From Bacteroidales bacterium (GTDB lineage Bacteria; Bacteroidota; Bacteroidia; Bacteroidales; WCHB1-69), in contig JAFXTE010000024.1 in assembly GCA_017525245.1 (NCBI GenBank), forward strand, positions 1 to 42,359: a DNA stretch of 42,359 nucleotides, given 5' to 3'. The notes beneath the pieces were generated by a model. The model was not told the origin of the DNA. It worked only from the letters and a program-made list of their open reading frames with translations, and did no database searches. The position numbers and the translations under genes were made by a program. How positions within the stretch are numbered: the first letter of the stretch is position 1; each line of letters opens with the position of its first letter. Below, in pieces: positions 24,267 to 32,522 of the stretch.

Positions 24267-24965
24267 ATGAGAAAGTTAGTAGTCAAGATTTTAGAAAAGT
24301 TAGGGTTGTATTTGCCGCTTGTGAAATATTGGAATCGGTTAAAGCATCGTAAGATGGCAAGAGCGGTGCGGAAGCATGGTTTGGATACGCTGATTAGTAT
24401 GGACGAGGCTTTCACGGAAATGGGTGCGCAGATGTTTTTGGTATATGGCACCTTACTTGGCGCGTATCGCAATCATGACTTTATTCCCTACGATTTCGAT
24501 TTGGATGTGGGTGTATTGGCTGGTACATTACCCGATAATTATCATAGCGTTATTCTCAAGCATGGTTTCCGTTTTATCCGTCAAGACTATGTCAAGGAGA
24601 ATGGTTTTGTAATACTCGAAACCTATGAAAAAAATGGGGTGGGTATAGATATTTACTATACGCTAACCAATGATGACGGAACCTACGGTATATATTGTGC
24701 CAGAAAGCATGAGTATAAGGAGTGGCGTGCGGCCAATGCCACGGATGGATTCCCGGTGGAATGCCAGTACGTAGATCAGTGTGAGTTTGTCAGGAGTAAT
24801 TTTCTGGGACATGATTTTTATATGCCGGAGAAAGTCACCGATTGGTTGCGCGATATGTACACGGATACGTATATGACGCCCATCAAGAATTTTGATGAGA
24901 CGACCACCAAGCGTAGAATTGTATTTCCTGTTGAATTTCGTTCCTATAGGAATTACGAAATATGA
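24267..24965 (+). CDS. LicD-family phosphotransferase
   Basis: A 232-residue LicD-type nucleotidyltransferase-fold protein. LVYGTLLGAYRNHDFIPYDFDLDVGV (58-83) carries the family GTLLGxxR and the acidic D-x-D-x-D (76, 78, 80). GFVILETYEKNGVGIDIYY supplies the third acid. LicD enzymes transfer phosphocholine or related CDP-activated groups onto glycans. Here the donor would be the CDP product of the upstream fusion enzyme. It starts 31 bases after that gene and ends 2 bases from the stop of the opposing glycosyltransferase gene, so it closes the rightward operon. Confidence 0.85.
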   Translation: MRKLVVKILEKLGLYLPLVKYWNRLKHRKMARAVRKHGLDTLISMDEAFTEMGAQMFLVYGTLLGAYRNHDFIPYDFDLDVGVLAGTLPDNYHSVILKHGFRFIRQDYVKENGFVILETYEKNGVGIDIYYTLTNDDGTYGIYCARKHEYKEWRAANATDGFPVECQYVDQCEFVRSNFLGHDFYMPEKVTDWLRDMYTDTYMTPIKNFDETTTKRRIVFPVEFRSYRNYEI

Positions 24966-24967
24966 CG

Positions 24968-26056
24968 CTACCCCTCCAGCACCTGTCTGAATTTCTCCAC
25001 CACCGCCTCTTCGGAGTATTTTTCCAAGAACATCTGTCGTGAGTAGGCATTGAAGCGGGGGCGAGGGTGCTGCTCGAAATCTTGGATGCGAGAGATGAAC
25101 TCCTCTGCTGTGTTGCACTTGCCGCCCACCTTGTCGTAGTCCACTTCATATCCCATAAACGCCTCATCGGTGGCGATGATGTTCTTTCCGTACATCAGAC
25201 TTTCGCAGGTCTTCACCTTCATGCCGCTGCCTTTGAAGATGGGCAGAATCATAATGTCCGCCTCTTCGAAATGGGGGAGGAGGTCTGGCGCATCACTGAT
25301 GACCTCTATGTCCTTCAAGGCGGGCTCTTCGGCTTTCAGACGGGACATTCCCTTTCCCACCACTTTCATTTTTATGTTCACCTTCGGTAAAACATTTTTC
25401 ACAAACCACACGATGCCTTCGTTGTTGGGCGGGAAATAGGTCCCCAAGAAAAGACATAAGGGTTGTGGTGACGTGTATTCTGAGGTGTATTGCCCTTTGA
25501 TATAATTATCCTTGAAGGCTATGGGAATCATCACATCTGCCCGTTTGCCATATCGGGCATACAGTTCATCATCGTCACGGGAATTTAACGTGATGGTTTT
25601 GTCGGAATATTGACAAGCGTATCGGTCGTTGTGGTCGATGCAGCGCAGCACCACGCCTTTCCCTAATTTATTTCCCAACTTTGCTTCAAAATAAGGCACT
25701 TCTACATTGTGGAAGAAGGAAATGATCCTGCCCTTATAGTTAGCCGCTTTTAATTTTTTTGCAATGATGCCGAAAACGCTGCGGTCGATAAAGACGACAT
25801 CATACGACTGAGCCAGTCCGACAATCTCTTTCACGCGCTTGGGTGTCAGTCCGAAATAGTAGTTGAACGGAAAATATAATGCGCCTTTGAAGTAATCGAC
25901 TATGGTCTTTTTCCGATTTTCATCGTGTATATAGTAGGTGGTGACGTTTTCTTCACCCACCAGCTGCGACAGGACGTTGTAGTTCTTCTGGCTGCACTGT
26001 TCGCCGCCCTCCAGAATGTTTTTCGACTTTTTGTAGCGGATGAAAAGGATGGTCAT
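24968..26056 (-). CDS. Glycosyltransferase, GT4-like
   Basis: A 362-residue GT-B glycosyltransferase, probably cytosolic or loosely membrane-bound. The N-terminal domain starts TILFIRYKKSKNILEGGEQCSQKNYNVL and includes IISFFHNVEVPYFEAK. The C-terminal domain has CLFLGTYFPPNNEGIVWFVKNVLP, then ADIMILPIFKGSGMKVKTCESLMYGKNIIATDEAFMGYE, the donor-binding EX7E-like region of GT4 enzymes. It lies 19 bases downstream of the YfhO gene on the minus strand and probably shares its transcript. YfhO-type proteins are linked to glycosylation of surface polymers, so a joint role in glycan modification is likely. Confidence 0.85.
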   Translation of the reverse strand: MTILFIRYKKSKNILEGGEQCSQKNYNVLSQLVGEENVTTYYIHDENRKKTIVDYFKGALYFPFNYYFGLTPKRVKEIVGLAQSYDVVFIDRSVFGIIAKKLKAANYKGRIISFFHNVEVPYFEAKLGNKLGKGVVLRCIDHNDRYACQYSDKTITLNSRDDDELYARYGKRADVMIPIAFKDNYIKGQYTSEYTSPQPLCLFLGTYFPPNNEGIVWFVKNVLPKVNIKMKVVGKGMSRLKAEEPALKDIEVISDAPDLLPHFEEADIMILPIFKGSGMKVKTCESLMYGKNIIATDEAFMGYEVDYDKVGGKCNTAEEFISRIQDFEQHPRPRFNAYSRQMFLEKYSEEAVVEKFRQVLEG

Positions 26057-26075
26057 CGTGAATCGATTCAGGTGT

Positions 26076-28643
26076 TTACGCTTTCATTTCCTTTCTTCTC
26101 CGCACCATCTTGAAAATTCCATATCCGATAGCTCCCAATATGGTCAGGTAGATAACATATTTGCAAGTAACTGCAACCTTTCCCCATTTGGCTACCGTGT
26201 CGGGACGGAACTCGAAGCGGATATGGTGCTGGCCGGCCGGCACGTTCATGGCGCGCAACGTGTAGTTGGCGCGGAAATGGTCGGCGGGCTTGCCGTCAAT
26301 GTAGGCTTTCCATCCGTAGGGGTAATAGACCTCCGAAAAAACCACGGTGCCCTTCTCTTTCGCTGAATAGTCGTATTCCACATAGTCGGGCGCGTATTTC
26401 GTGAGTTTGATTCGGGCGGTGTTATCGTGTCTGGGTTGGAAGTCTTTCACAAAATCCTTGAACTGCACATCCGTCACCAGCGTATTGCGCAAGTTGATTT
26501 TGTTGAGTGCATCCGACTCTTCGTTGGGAGTGTTGGTCACCACCACGGAATCCACGAACCATGCGTTCCCGAAAGCGTTGGGGTTCTCCACTACCATGGG
26601 TTGTTCATTGCCTACTACGGCGTATTTCATGTTTAGCATGTTAAGCACCGGATAGTCGGTGGTATCGCTGAGCGGTAAGAAATACTTCTGCCCATCCATG
26701 GTGCGGATGGATTGAATCATGGGATTGGTCTCCTGGGTGATATGGGCATCAATGATATCTTGATAGCGGCGCAACTTGGCAGCACTGTATCCTCCGATGG
26801 ATTTGAAACGGTAGGAGGTGCGGGAATCGTTGAAGGGCCCCTGCGGGTTAGTGATATTGTAAATACGGTAGCTCTTGTTCGTAGGAAAGTGTGGATCTCC
26901 CTTTTCACCCTCGCGGTTAAGGATCTCCGTTTCCCAAGGCTGTTCAGCAAAATAACCTTTGTCTTGTTTGGCACTCACGAAGTTGTCATTGTTGAAGAAC
27001 TTGCGGTCGATAGACCACATATCTACCAATACGAATACACCCAAAATGGCTACGAAGTATCCGAATTTGAGCTTTTCGGAGGCGTAGAGCCAAACCAGTA
27101 GGGCACCGAGCAGCACGAATACTAAAGAGCGGAACGCGCTGGCACGGTAAATGGCGGCACGTTCGGCTACGACGGCCGAACTGAGCCACTCGGGCCAGTT
27201 GGCGAAGATGGCCTCATCGCGTCCCCATGAGAAGTTCATGAAGAAACTGGCGAACAGGGCTATTACACACAAGCCAGCCGTTACGCCTGCGGCAATGTAG
27301 ATGTTGCGAAGCATCTTCTTTTTGTTGTAGGTGTTGGCCGCTTTCTGATCCATAATCTCCTTGATGGCCAAGAACCCTAACAGCGGTATGGTGATTTCCG
27401 CCACTACCAAGATGGATTCAACCGCACGGAACTTGGTGTACATCGGGAAGTACTTGGCAAACAACTCGGTGAGCCACATAAAGTTATAGCCCCACGAAAG
27501 CAATATCGAGAAAAGGGTGGCGACCAGTAGTGCCCATTTATAAGGCCCTTTTACAATCAGCAATCCTAAAATGAAGAGGAAGCAGACGATGGCCCCCACA
27601 TACACGGGCCCTGAAGTGCCTTCATTGCCGCCCCAGTAGGTGGGCATTCCCTTACAGTATTCTGCAGCCTGCTTCTTGGACATTCCATTTCTCACCATGG
27701 CTTCATAAACCTTGGAGTGGGTACCCACATCGTAGGCGGAGGCATAACCGCGTGAACCTGGGATGAGCAAAGTGGAGGTCTCCCCAATGCCATAGCTATA
27801 CTGCGTCATATAATCCAAACTTAATCCACTTGTCTTATTGATGGGGTCAGCCTCTTTCGCTAATTCCGAATGCCCACCGCGCATGGTCTCTTTTGCGTAC
27901 TCGCGATTTGACATGAGAGAGGTGGATTGCACTCCGAGTCCGATGCCGAAGGCAAGCGCAAAAACGGCTATACCGACGAATAAATCTTTCCACCGCTTTT
28001 CAATAATGTGAATGGATAATTCTGCAAGCATGAGAATCCCAATCAGCATGAAAATATAATAGGTCATCTGAGGGTGGGGGGTGAGGGCAAAGGAACCGTA
28101 AATGATGGTTAGTAAAACGCCTGCAATATATTGTTTTCGAAATATCAGATGAAAACCTCCAATAAGCACAGGTAGTACCGCAAGAGCCATCGCTTTGGTA
28201 TTGTGCCCCGCTGGAATGATGAGGAAAAAATAGGAGGACATGGCGATGGCAATGGCTCCTACAATGGAGAGCCATTCATTTACTTTGAAAGCTCTGAGTA
28301 AAATGAAGTATCCAATAAAATAGGCCAAAATATACATCAGCGTGTCGGGGAAGTATAAGGTGCCAATCTTCCAGAAATTAACATTGACGGCAGGTGCTGG
28401 ATACGTGCCGCCACCTGTTTGATAGGCCGGCATTCCACTGAACATGGAGCCCGTCCACCAACTATATTGTCCTTCATCATTATATATCTTGGTTTCATGG
28501 CGCATCCCTTGCCACCCTTTCGTATCGCCCGCATTAATCACTTTGCCATCCAACACGGGAGAGGCATAGATGAGGGTGAGAATGATGAAAATAGCCAAAG
28601 CCGCCAAGTAGGGCAGTATTTTCTTGAAGAATTCTTTATTCAT
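26076..28643 (-). CDS. YfhO-family polytopic membrane protein
   Basis: An 855-residue integral membrane protein of the YfhO family (GT-C-like fold). It has an N-terminal membrane helix (YLAALAIFIILTLIYASPVL) followed by an extracytoplasmic loop with MFSGMPAYQTGGG. About a dozen hydrophobic helices continue to residue 530. A large soluble region follows (about 540-820, with SYRIYNITNPQGPFNDSRTSYRFKSIGGYSAAKLRRYQD), ending in VVFSEVYYPYGWKAYIDGKPAD, typical of this family in Bacteroidota. One helix and a basic tail (MVRRRKEMK) complete it. In Firmicutes YfhO glycosylates teichoic acids; here a role in decorating lipopolysaccharide or capsule is inferred. It has its own promoter and leads a two-gene operon. 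Confidence 0.9.
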   Translation of the reverse strand: MNKEFFKKILPYLAALAIFIILTLIYASPVLDGKVINAGDTKGWQGMRHETKIYNDEGQYSWWTGSMFSGMPAYQTGGGTYPAPAVNVNFWKIGTLYFPDTLMYILAYFIGYFILLRAFKVNEWLSIVGAIAIAMSSYFFLIIPAGHNTKAMALAVLPVLIGGFHLIFRKQYIAGVLLTIIYGSFALTPHPQMTYYIFMLIGILMLAELSIHIIEKRWKDLFVGIAVFALAFGIGLGVQSTSLMSNREYAKETMRGGHSELAKEADPINKTSGLSLDYMTQYSYGIGETSTLLIPGSRGYASAYDVGTHSKVYEAMVRNGMSKKQAAEYCKGMPTYWGGNEGTSGPVYVGAIVCFLFILGLLIVKGPYKWALLVATLFSILLSWGYNFMWLTELFAKYFPMYTKFRAVESILVVAEITIPLLGFLAIKEIMDQKAANTYNKKKMLRNIYIAAGVTAGLCVIALFASFFMNFSWGRDEAIFANWPEWLSSAVVAERAAIYRASAFRSLVFVLLGALLVWLYASEKLKFGYFVAILGVFVLVDMWSIDRKFFNNDNFVSAKQDKGYFAEQPWETEILNREGEKGDPHFPTNKSYRIYNITNPQGPFNDSRTSYRFKSIGGYSAAKLRRYQDIIDAHITQETNPMIQSIRTMDGQKYFLPLSDTTDYPVLNMLNMKYAVVGNEQPMVVENPNAFGNAWFVDSVVVTNTPNEESDALNKINLRNTLVTDVQFKDFVKDFQPRHDNTARIKLTKYAPDYVEYDYSAKEKGTVVFSEVYYPYGWKAYIDGKPADHFRANYTLRAMNVPAGQHHIRFEFRPDTVAKWGKVAVTCKYVIYLTILGAIGYGIFKMVRRRKEMKA

Positions 28644-28675
28644 AATCAGTTATTTACAATATGATTTTGGAATTG

Positions 28676-28683
28676 CAAAAATA
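28676..28683 (-). promoter_or_regulatory. Bacteroidota -7 promoter box for yfhO
   Basis: The minus strand reads TATTTTTG, 32 bases upstream of the yfhO start. It lies just beside the A-rich repeat and about 70 bases from the divergent hip promoter. Confidence 0.6.
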
Positions 28684-28688
28684 CAAAT

Positions 28689-28730
28689 AAATTGAGAATT
28701 GAAAACGGAAAATGGAAAACTGAAAACGGG
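28689..28730. repeat. Interspersed A-rich intergenic repeat, copy 3
   Basis: Contains GAGAATTGAAAACGGAAAA as at 4935-4970, followed by a second partial unit (TGGAAAACTGAAAACGG). It sits between the divergent yfhO and hip promoters. Confidence 0.55.
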
Positions 28731-28755
28731 CATTTCGTAATTTGAAAATTTATTG

Positions 28756-28763
28756 TATTTTTG
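28756..28763 (+). promoter_or_regulatory. Bacteroidota -7 promoter box for the hip operon
   Basis: TATTTTTG matches TAnnTTTG and overlaps the first bases of operator 1 at 28761. A repressor bound there would block the polymerase, as expected for an autoregulated toxin-antitoxin operon. Confidence 0.65.
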
Positions 28764-28860
28764 CACCCGAAAAGGTATAAATATTCAATTATTGTTATGA
28801 TTATACCTAATCAGGTATAAAATGTGATATTTTGAAGGGTTTATACCCGAAAGCATATAA
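28761..28860 (+). promoter_or_regulatory. Three HipB-type operators at exact 40-bp spacing
   Basis: Three 20-bp dyads at 28761-28780, 28801-28820 and 28841-28860. The middle one is perfect: TTATACCT, spacer AATC, AGGTATAA. The first keeps the right arm AGGTATAA with a degenerate left arm (TTGCACCC). The third has TTATACCC on the left and GCATATAA on the right. The distance from one to the next is exactly 40 bp, about four helical turns, so dimers would bind on one face of the DNA. The third ends two bases before the hipB start codon. HipB-type antitoxins are known to bind several operators cooperatively. Confidence 0.75.
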
Positions 28861-28862
28861 TA

Positions 28863-29075
28863 ATGAGTGAAACAAAGTTATCAAAGTTTGTAAAAGCAGA
28901 ACGCAAAAAGTATCACCTGACACAGGTGGAGCTTTCTTATCGATCGGGTGTGGGACTGCGATTTGTGCGCGATTTAGAACAAGGCAAAGCCACCCTGCGG
29001 ATGGATAAGGTGAACCAGGTGCTCAACTTGTTCGGTGCAGAGTTGGGTGCCGTAAAGATGGAAAGGGGTGAATGA
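28863..29075 (+). CDS. hipB: HipB-like antitoxin, Xre-type DNA-binding protein
   Basis: A 70-residue helix-turn-helix protein. KYHLTQVELSYRSGVGLRFVRDLEQGK (about 16-42) is a standard Xre/Cro HTH with the RxLEQGK ending seen in HipB proteins, and MDKVNQVLNLFGAELGAV forms the dimerisation part. It represses its own operon through the three operators directly upstream and, as part of the toxin complex, restrains the kinase. Its stop overlaps the next start (ATGA), so the two are translationally coupled. The first gene of a three-gene hip module. Confidence 0.88.
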   Translation: MSETKLSKFVKAERKKYHLTQVELSYRSGVGLRFVRDLEQGKATLRMDKVNQVLNLFGAELGAVKMERGE

Positions 29076-29404
29076 TGAAGCAAGCAGAAGTATATTTCCA
29101 AGATAAGCTGGCGGGAGTTCTGACCGAAGACGAGAACGGCTATACGTTTGTCTATGCCGAAAAGTATGTCGCCGAAAAGGGTATCCCCATCAGTCTGACA
29201 ATGCCAGTAACATCCTTACCCTACAAGAGCGATAATCTTTTCCCGTTTTTTGACGGCCTGATTCCCGAAGGCTGGCTGTTGGACATCGCCCAAGCCAATT
29301 GGAAAATCAATCCGCGCGACCGGATGTCGCTGCTGCTGGCCTGCTGCAAGGACTGCATCGGGGCTGTGAGTATCGTGGATATTACCAACCAACAAAATTC
29401 TTAG
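29072..29404 (+). CDS. hipS: HipS-like protein (HipA N-terminal subdomain)
   Basis: A 110-residue protein matching only the N-terminal subdomain of HipA (HipA_N / couple_hipA). VYFQDKLAGVLTEDENGYTFVYAEKYV and NLFPFFDGLIPEGWLLD (55-71) are characteristic, and DCIGAVSIVD (94-103) ends the domain. In full-length HipA this piece is fused to the kinase; here it is a separate gene between HipB and the kinase, as in HipBST systems, where HipS acts as the antitoxin that shields the kinase. The start overlaps the hipB stop by four bases. The symbol is by analogy with HipBST gene order. Confidence 0.8.
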   Translation: MMKQAEVYFQDKLAGVLTEDENGYTFVYAEKYVAEKGIPISLTMPVTSLPYKSDNLFPFFDGLIPEGWLLDIAQANWKINPRDRMSLLLACCKDCIGAVSIVDITNQQNS

Positions 29405-29406
29405 AG

Positions 29407-30351
29407 ATGGCCAAGTGTTTGTATTGTTATCAGGATTTAGAAGAGGGAATGGTGGATTTCCATCCCCAATGTGCAAAGCGCTTTTTTGGCACGACAGCAG
29501 TACCAGCATTCCCCTATAAGCATTCGGAAATCAAGGAGTTGGCGAAAGAGGTCGTGCGCAGCCAAACGGCTGTGACGGGTGTGCAGGCAAAGTTGTCTAT
29601 GGACATCGAAAAGATGCAACATGAAACGCGTTTTACCATTGTCGGATTGTGGGGGCGGTTCATTCTTAAGCCCCAGACGGAACTCTATCCCCATTTACCC
29701 GAATTAGAGGATTTGACTATGCATTTAGCAGAAACTGCTCATATCCAAGTTGTTCCACATACGCTTGTTCGGTTTGCGGATGGGGAGTTGTGCTATTTGA
29801 CCCGTCGGGTGGATAGAACCCAGAAAGGAGAGAAGATACCGATGGAGGATATGTGCCAGCTTTCACAAAAGTTGACAGAACATAAATATAGAGGCTCGCA
29901 CGAGCAAATTGCCAAAATCATTATGCTCTATTCATCTGCGCCCAAACTTGATCTAGTACGTTTTTGGGAGGTCGTCTTATTCTCTTGGATTACAGGGAAT
30001 AGCGATATGCATTTGAAAAATTTTTCCATATATAGTCCTTTTCCAGACAATTACCAGCTTGCTCCCGCCTACGATTTACTGAACACATTGTTGGTGATGC
30101 CCTCTGACAAAGAAGAGTTGGCATTGACATTAAATGCAAAGAAGAAAAAAATCAAGGCTCAAGATTTCGTTAGTGCCATGATTAATAGCGGTTTGGATGG
30201 AAAAGTGATTCAAAATATGTTCCAAAGATTTCATTTAGCAGAAGAAAAGTGGTATGATTGGATTGAAAACTCTTTTCTTCCCCAAGAAATGAAAACGGGC
30301 TATACAATGATGATAAAGGAGCGAATGAGCCGACTGAATATCGAACAATAG
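29407..30351 (+). CDS. hipT: HipT-like serine/threonine kinase toxin
   Basis: A 314-residue HipA-fold kinase lacking the N-terminal subdomain. The ATG at 29407 is two bases after the hipS-like stop; the frame is open further upstream but overlaps that gene. A zinc-ribbon-like start (CLYCYQDL...DFHPQCAKRFFG: Cys4, Cys7, His19, Cys22) leads to the Gly-rich loop TGVQAKLS (57-64), the ATP-lysine region FILKP (85-89), the catalytic loop TGNSDMHLKNFSI (196-208) and the metal-binding Asp in APAYDLL (219-225). Kinases of this family phosphorylate aminoacyl-tRNA synthetases (HipA: GltX; HipT: TrpS) and stop translation. The target here is unknown. Confidence 0.85.
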   Translation: MAKCLYCYQDLEEGMVDFHPQCAKRFFGTTAVPAFPYKHSEIKELAKEVVRSQTAVTGVQAKLSMDIEKMQHETRFTIVGLWGRFILKPQTELYPHLPELEDLTMHLAETAHIQVVPHTLVRFADGELCYLTRRVDRTQKGEKIPMEDMCQLSQKLTEHKYRGSHEQIAKIIMLYSSAPKLDLVRFWEVVLFSWITGNSDMHLKNFSIYSPFPDNYQLAPAYDLLNTLLVMPSDKEELALTLNAKKKKIKAQDFVSAMINSGLDGKVIQNMFQRFHLAEEKWYDWIENSFLPQEMKTGYTMMIKERMSRLNIEQ

Positions 30352-30377
30352 ACTGTAATGTTACCAATATTTTTCCC

Positions 30378-30385
30378 TATCTTTG
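30378..30385 (+). promoter_or_regulatory. Bacteroidota -7 promoter box for the GT4 gene
   Basis: TATCTTTG matches TAnnTTTG, 19 bases upstream of the start at 30405, so the leader would be very short. Confidence 0.55.
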
Positions 30386-30404
30386 CACTTTCAAAATCCA
30401 GTCT

Positions 30405-31535
30405 ATGAAAATCGTCATTCTCGGAACAGCTTATCCTTATCGTGGCGGCCTTGCGGCTTTCAACGAGCGCCTTGCCCGTGAGTACCAAAACCAAGGGCAT
30501 GAGGTGGAGATGATTACCTTTACGCTTCAATATCCCAACTTTCTTTTCCCAGGAAAAACCCAATTTAGTCCAGATCCTGCCCCAAAAGATTTAACGATCT
30601 ATCGCAAAGTAAATTCGTGCAACCCGTTCAATTGGTGTAAGGTGGGACGCGAAATCGCCCGTAAACAACCCGATGTGGTGATTTTCGCCTACTGGATGTC
30701 CTTCATGGCTCCATGTATGGGCACTATCGCCCGAAAAATCCATCGCAATGGTCATACGAAGATTATTGCTTTGGTACACAACATGATACCCCATGAGCCC
30801 AATATTTTGGATAAGTTCCTGCCTACCTATTTTGTCAAGTCTATGGACGGATTTATGGCCCTTTCGGAATCTGTAGTGCATGATATTGAGCATTTTGACA
30901 AAAAAAATCGTCCGAAACGGTTCTCTCCGCACCCTATTTACGACCATTATGGAGAGCGTCTTTCCCGCGAAAACGCCCTCTCGTTGCTGAAGCTGTCTCC
31001 CGATTTTCGCTACGTGCTATTTTTCGGCTTTATCCGTGCCTATAAGGGACTAGACTTGCTGCTGGAGGCATTTGCAGATAACCGTTTGAAAGAGGAGAAG
31101 GTAAAACTGATTGTGGCTGGCGAGTTCTATGGAGATTCTTCTCCTTATCTTAACATAATCAAGGAGTTGGGAATGGAAGACCGTATTGTGCTTTGCACCG
31201 ATTTTATCCCCGACAGCGATGTGAACCGCTATTTCAGCGCCGCCGACATCGTGGCACAACCCTACAAAACCGCCACCCAGAGCGGCGTGACCCAAATCGC
31301 CTTCCATTTCGAGAAACCGATGTTAGTGACCAACGTGGGCGGCCTGCCCGAAATCGTTCCAGACGGCAAAATTGGTTACGTGGTGGAACCTGATGCTCAG
31401 CAGATTGCCGAGGCATTACACCGTTTTTTTGTCGAAAACAAACAGGAGGAATTTGAGCGGAATATTGTTGAAGAGAAGAAAAAGTACGCCTGGTCAAGAT
31501 TTGTGGAAAGAATGGCCGAATTGTGCCAGTCGTGA
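30405..31535 (+). CDS. Glycosyltransferase, GT4 family
   Basis: A 376-residue GT-B glycosyltransferase. The opening KIVILGTAYPYRGGLAAFNERLAREYQNQGHEV has the GG loop of GT4 acceptor domains. The second domain starts FRYVLFFGFIRAYKGLDLLLEAFA and contains ADIVAQPYKTATQSGVTQIAFHFEKPMLVTNVGGLPEIVPDGKIGYVVEP, the donor-binding motif with its two acidic anchors. No signal peptide. It has its own promoter and converges with the uxs gene. Together with ugd and uxs, whose product UDP-xylose could be a donor, it probably serves surface polysaccharide or lipid-linked glycan synthesis; the sugar it transfers cannot be told from sequence. Confidence 0.88.
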   Translation: MKIVILGTAYPYRGGLAAFNERLAREYQNQGHEVEMITFTLQYPNFLFPGKTQFSPDPAPKDLTIYRKVNSCNPFNWCKVGREIARKQPDVVIFAYWMSFMAPCMGTIARKIHRNGHTKIIALVHNMIPHEPNILDKFLPTYFVKSMDGFMALSESVVHDIEHFDKKNRPKRFSPHPIYDHYGERLSRENALSLLKLSPDFRYVLFFGFIRAYKGLDLLLEAFADNRLKEEKVKLIVAGEFYGDSSPYLNIIKELGMEDRIVLCTDFIPDSDVNRYFSAADIVAQPYKTATQSGVTQIAFHFEKPMLVTNVGGLPEIVPDGKIGYVVEPDAQQIAEALHRFFVENKQEEFERNIVEEKKKYAWSRFVERMAELCQS

Positions 31536-31580
31536 AGGCGCCTCAGCATTGAGGTTCCACTCCGACAGACAATTAGAGCA

Positions 31581-32513
31581 TTATAGTATCTCCCTGAAAT
31601 ACTCAATGGTCTTCTCCAACCCCTCCCGCAACTGTACGGTCGGCTGCCAGTCGAGAATGGCTTTCGCCTTGTCGATAATCGGCTGCCGCTGCTGCGGGTC
31701 GTCTTGCGCCGCCGGCTGGTACACAATCTGCGACTTCGAGCCGGTAAGCTCGATTACCAACTCTGCCAACTGCTTGATGGTAAACTCGTTGGGATTGCCC
31801 ATGTTGATGGGCCCCGTCACGCTGTTGTCGGTGGCCATCATGCGGATAAGCCCCTCGATGAGGTCGTCGCAGTAGCAGAAGCTGCGGGTCTGTTCGCCCG
31901 ATCCGTAGATGGTGATGTCCTGTCCCTGCAGCGCCTGCATGATGAAGTTCGACACCACGCGCCCGTCGTTGGGGTGCATGTGCGGACCGTAGGTGTTGAA
32001 GATGCGCACCACCTTGATTTTCACATGGTTCTGGCGATGGTAATCGAAGAATAAGGTCTCGGCACAACGCTTCCCTTCATCATAACAGGAGCGGAGACCA
32101 TTGGGATTGACATTGCCCCAGTACTCCTCCGGCTGCGGATGCACGGTCGGGTCGCCATACACCTCGCTGGTAGAAGCCTGCAAAATCTTGGCGTTGATGC
32201 GCTTCGCCAAACCTAACATGTTGATGGCCCCCATCACAGAGGTCTTCACCGTTTTGATGGGATTGTATTGATAATGAATGGGGGAAGCCGGACATGCCAA
32301 ATTATAAATTTCATCCACCTCAATAAAAAAAGGTGCGGTGATGTCGTGACGAATGACTTCAAAATAGGGATTGCCCATCAGGTGGACAATGTTGCGCTTG
32401 TTGCCAGTGAAATAGTTGTCGAGGCAGATGACCTCGTTGCCCTCGTTGAGCAGCCGCTCGCACAAATGCGACCCTAAAAATCCTGCGCCGCCAGTGACTA
32501 AGATTCTTTTCAT
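31581..32513 (-). CDS. uxs: UDP-glucuronate decarboxylase (UDP-xylose synthase)
   Basis: A 310-residue extended short-chain dehydrogenase that decarboxylates UDP-glucuronate to UDP-xylose with bound [13 protein letters not shown] (8-17) binds [11 protein letters not shown] (115-122, Glu117) and SCYDEGKR (142-149, Tyr144 and Lys148) are diagnostic of UXS and distinguish it from UDP-glucose 4-epimerases. [38 protein letters not shown] is the nucleotide-binding part. It lies 9 bases downstream of ugd, whose product is its substrate, so the two form a metabolic operon. Confidence 0.93.
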   Translation of the reverse strand: MKRILVTGGAGFLGSHLCERLLNEGNEVICLDNYFTGNKRNIVHLMGNPYFEVIRHDITAPFFIEVDEIYNLACPASPIHYQYNPIKTVKTSVMGAINMLGLAKRINAKILQASTSEVYGDPTVHPQPEEYWGNVNPNGLRSCYDEGKRCAETLFFDYHRQNHVKIKVVRIFNTYGPHMHPNDGRVVSNFIMQALQGQDITIYGSGEQTRSFCYCDDLIEGLIRMMATDNSVTGPINMGNPNEFTIKQLAELVIELTGSKSQIVYQPAAQDDPQQRQPIIDKAKAILDWQPTVQLREGLEKTIEYFREIL

Positions 32514-32522
32514 ACCTGATGA

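Noticed and set aside
31541-31554. CCTCA-GCAT-TGAGG hairpin between the convergent GT4 and uxs genes as a terminator
   Set aside because: The stem is only five bases and no T-run follows on either strand.
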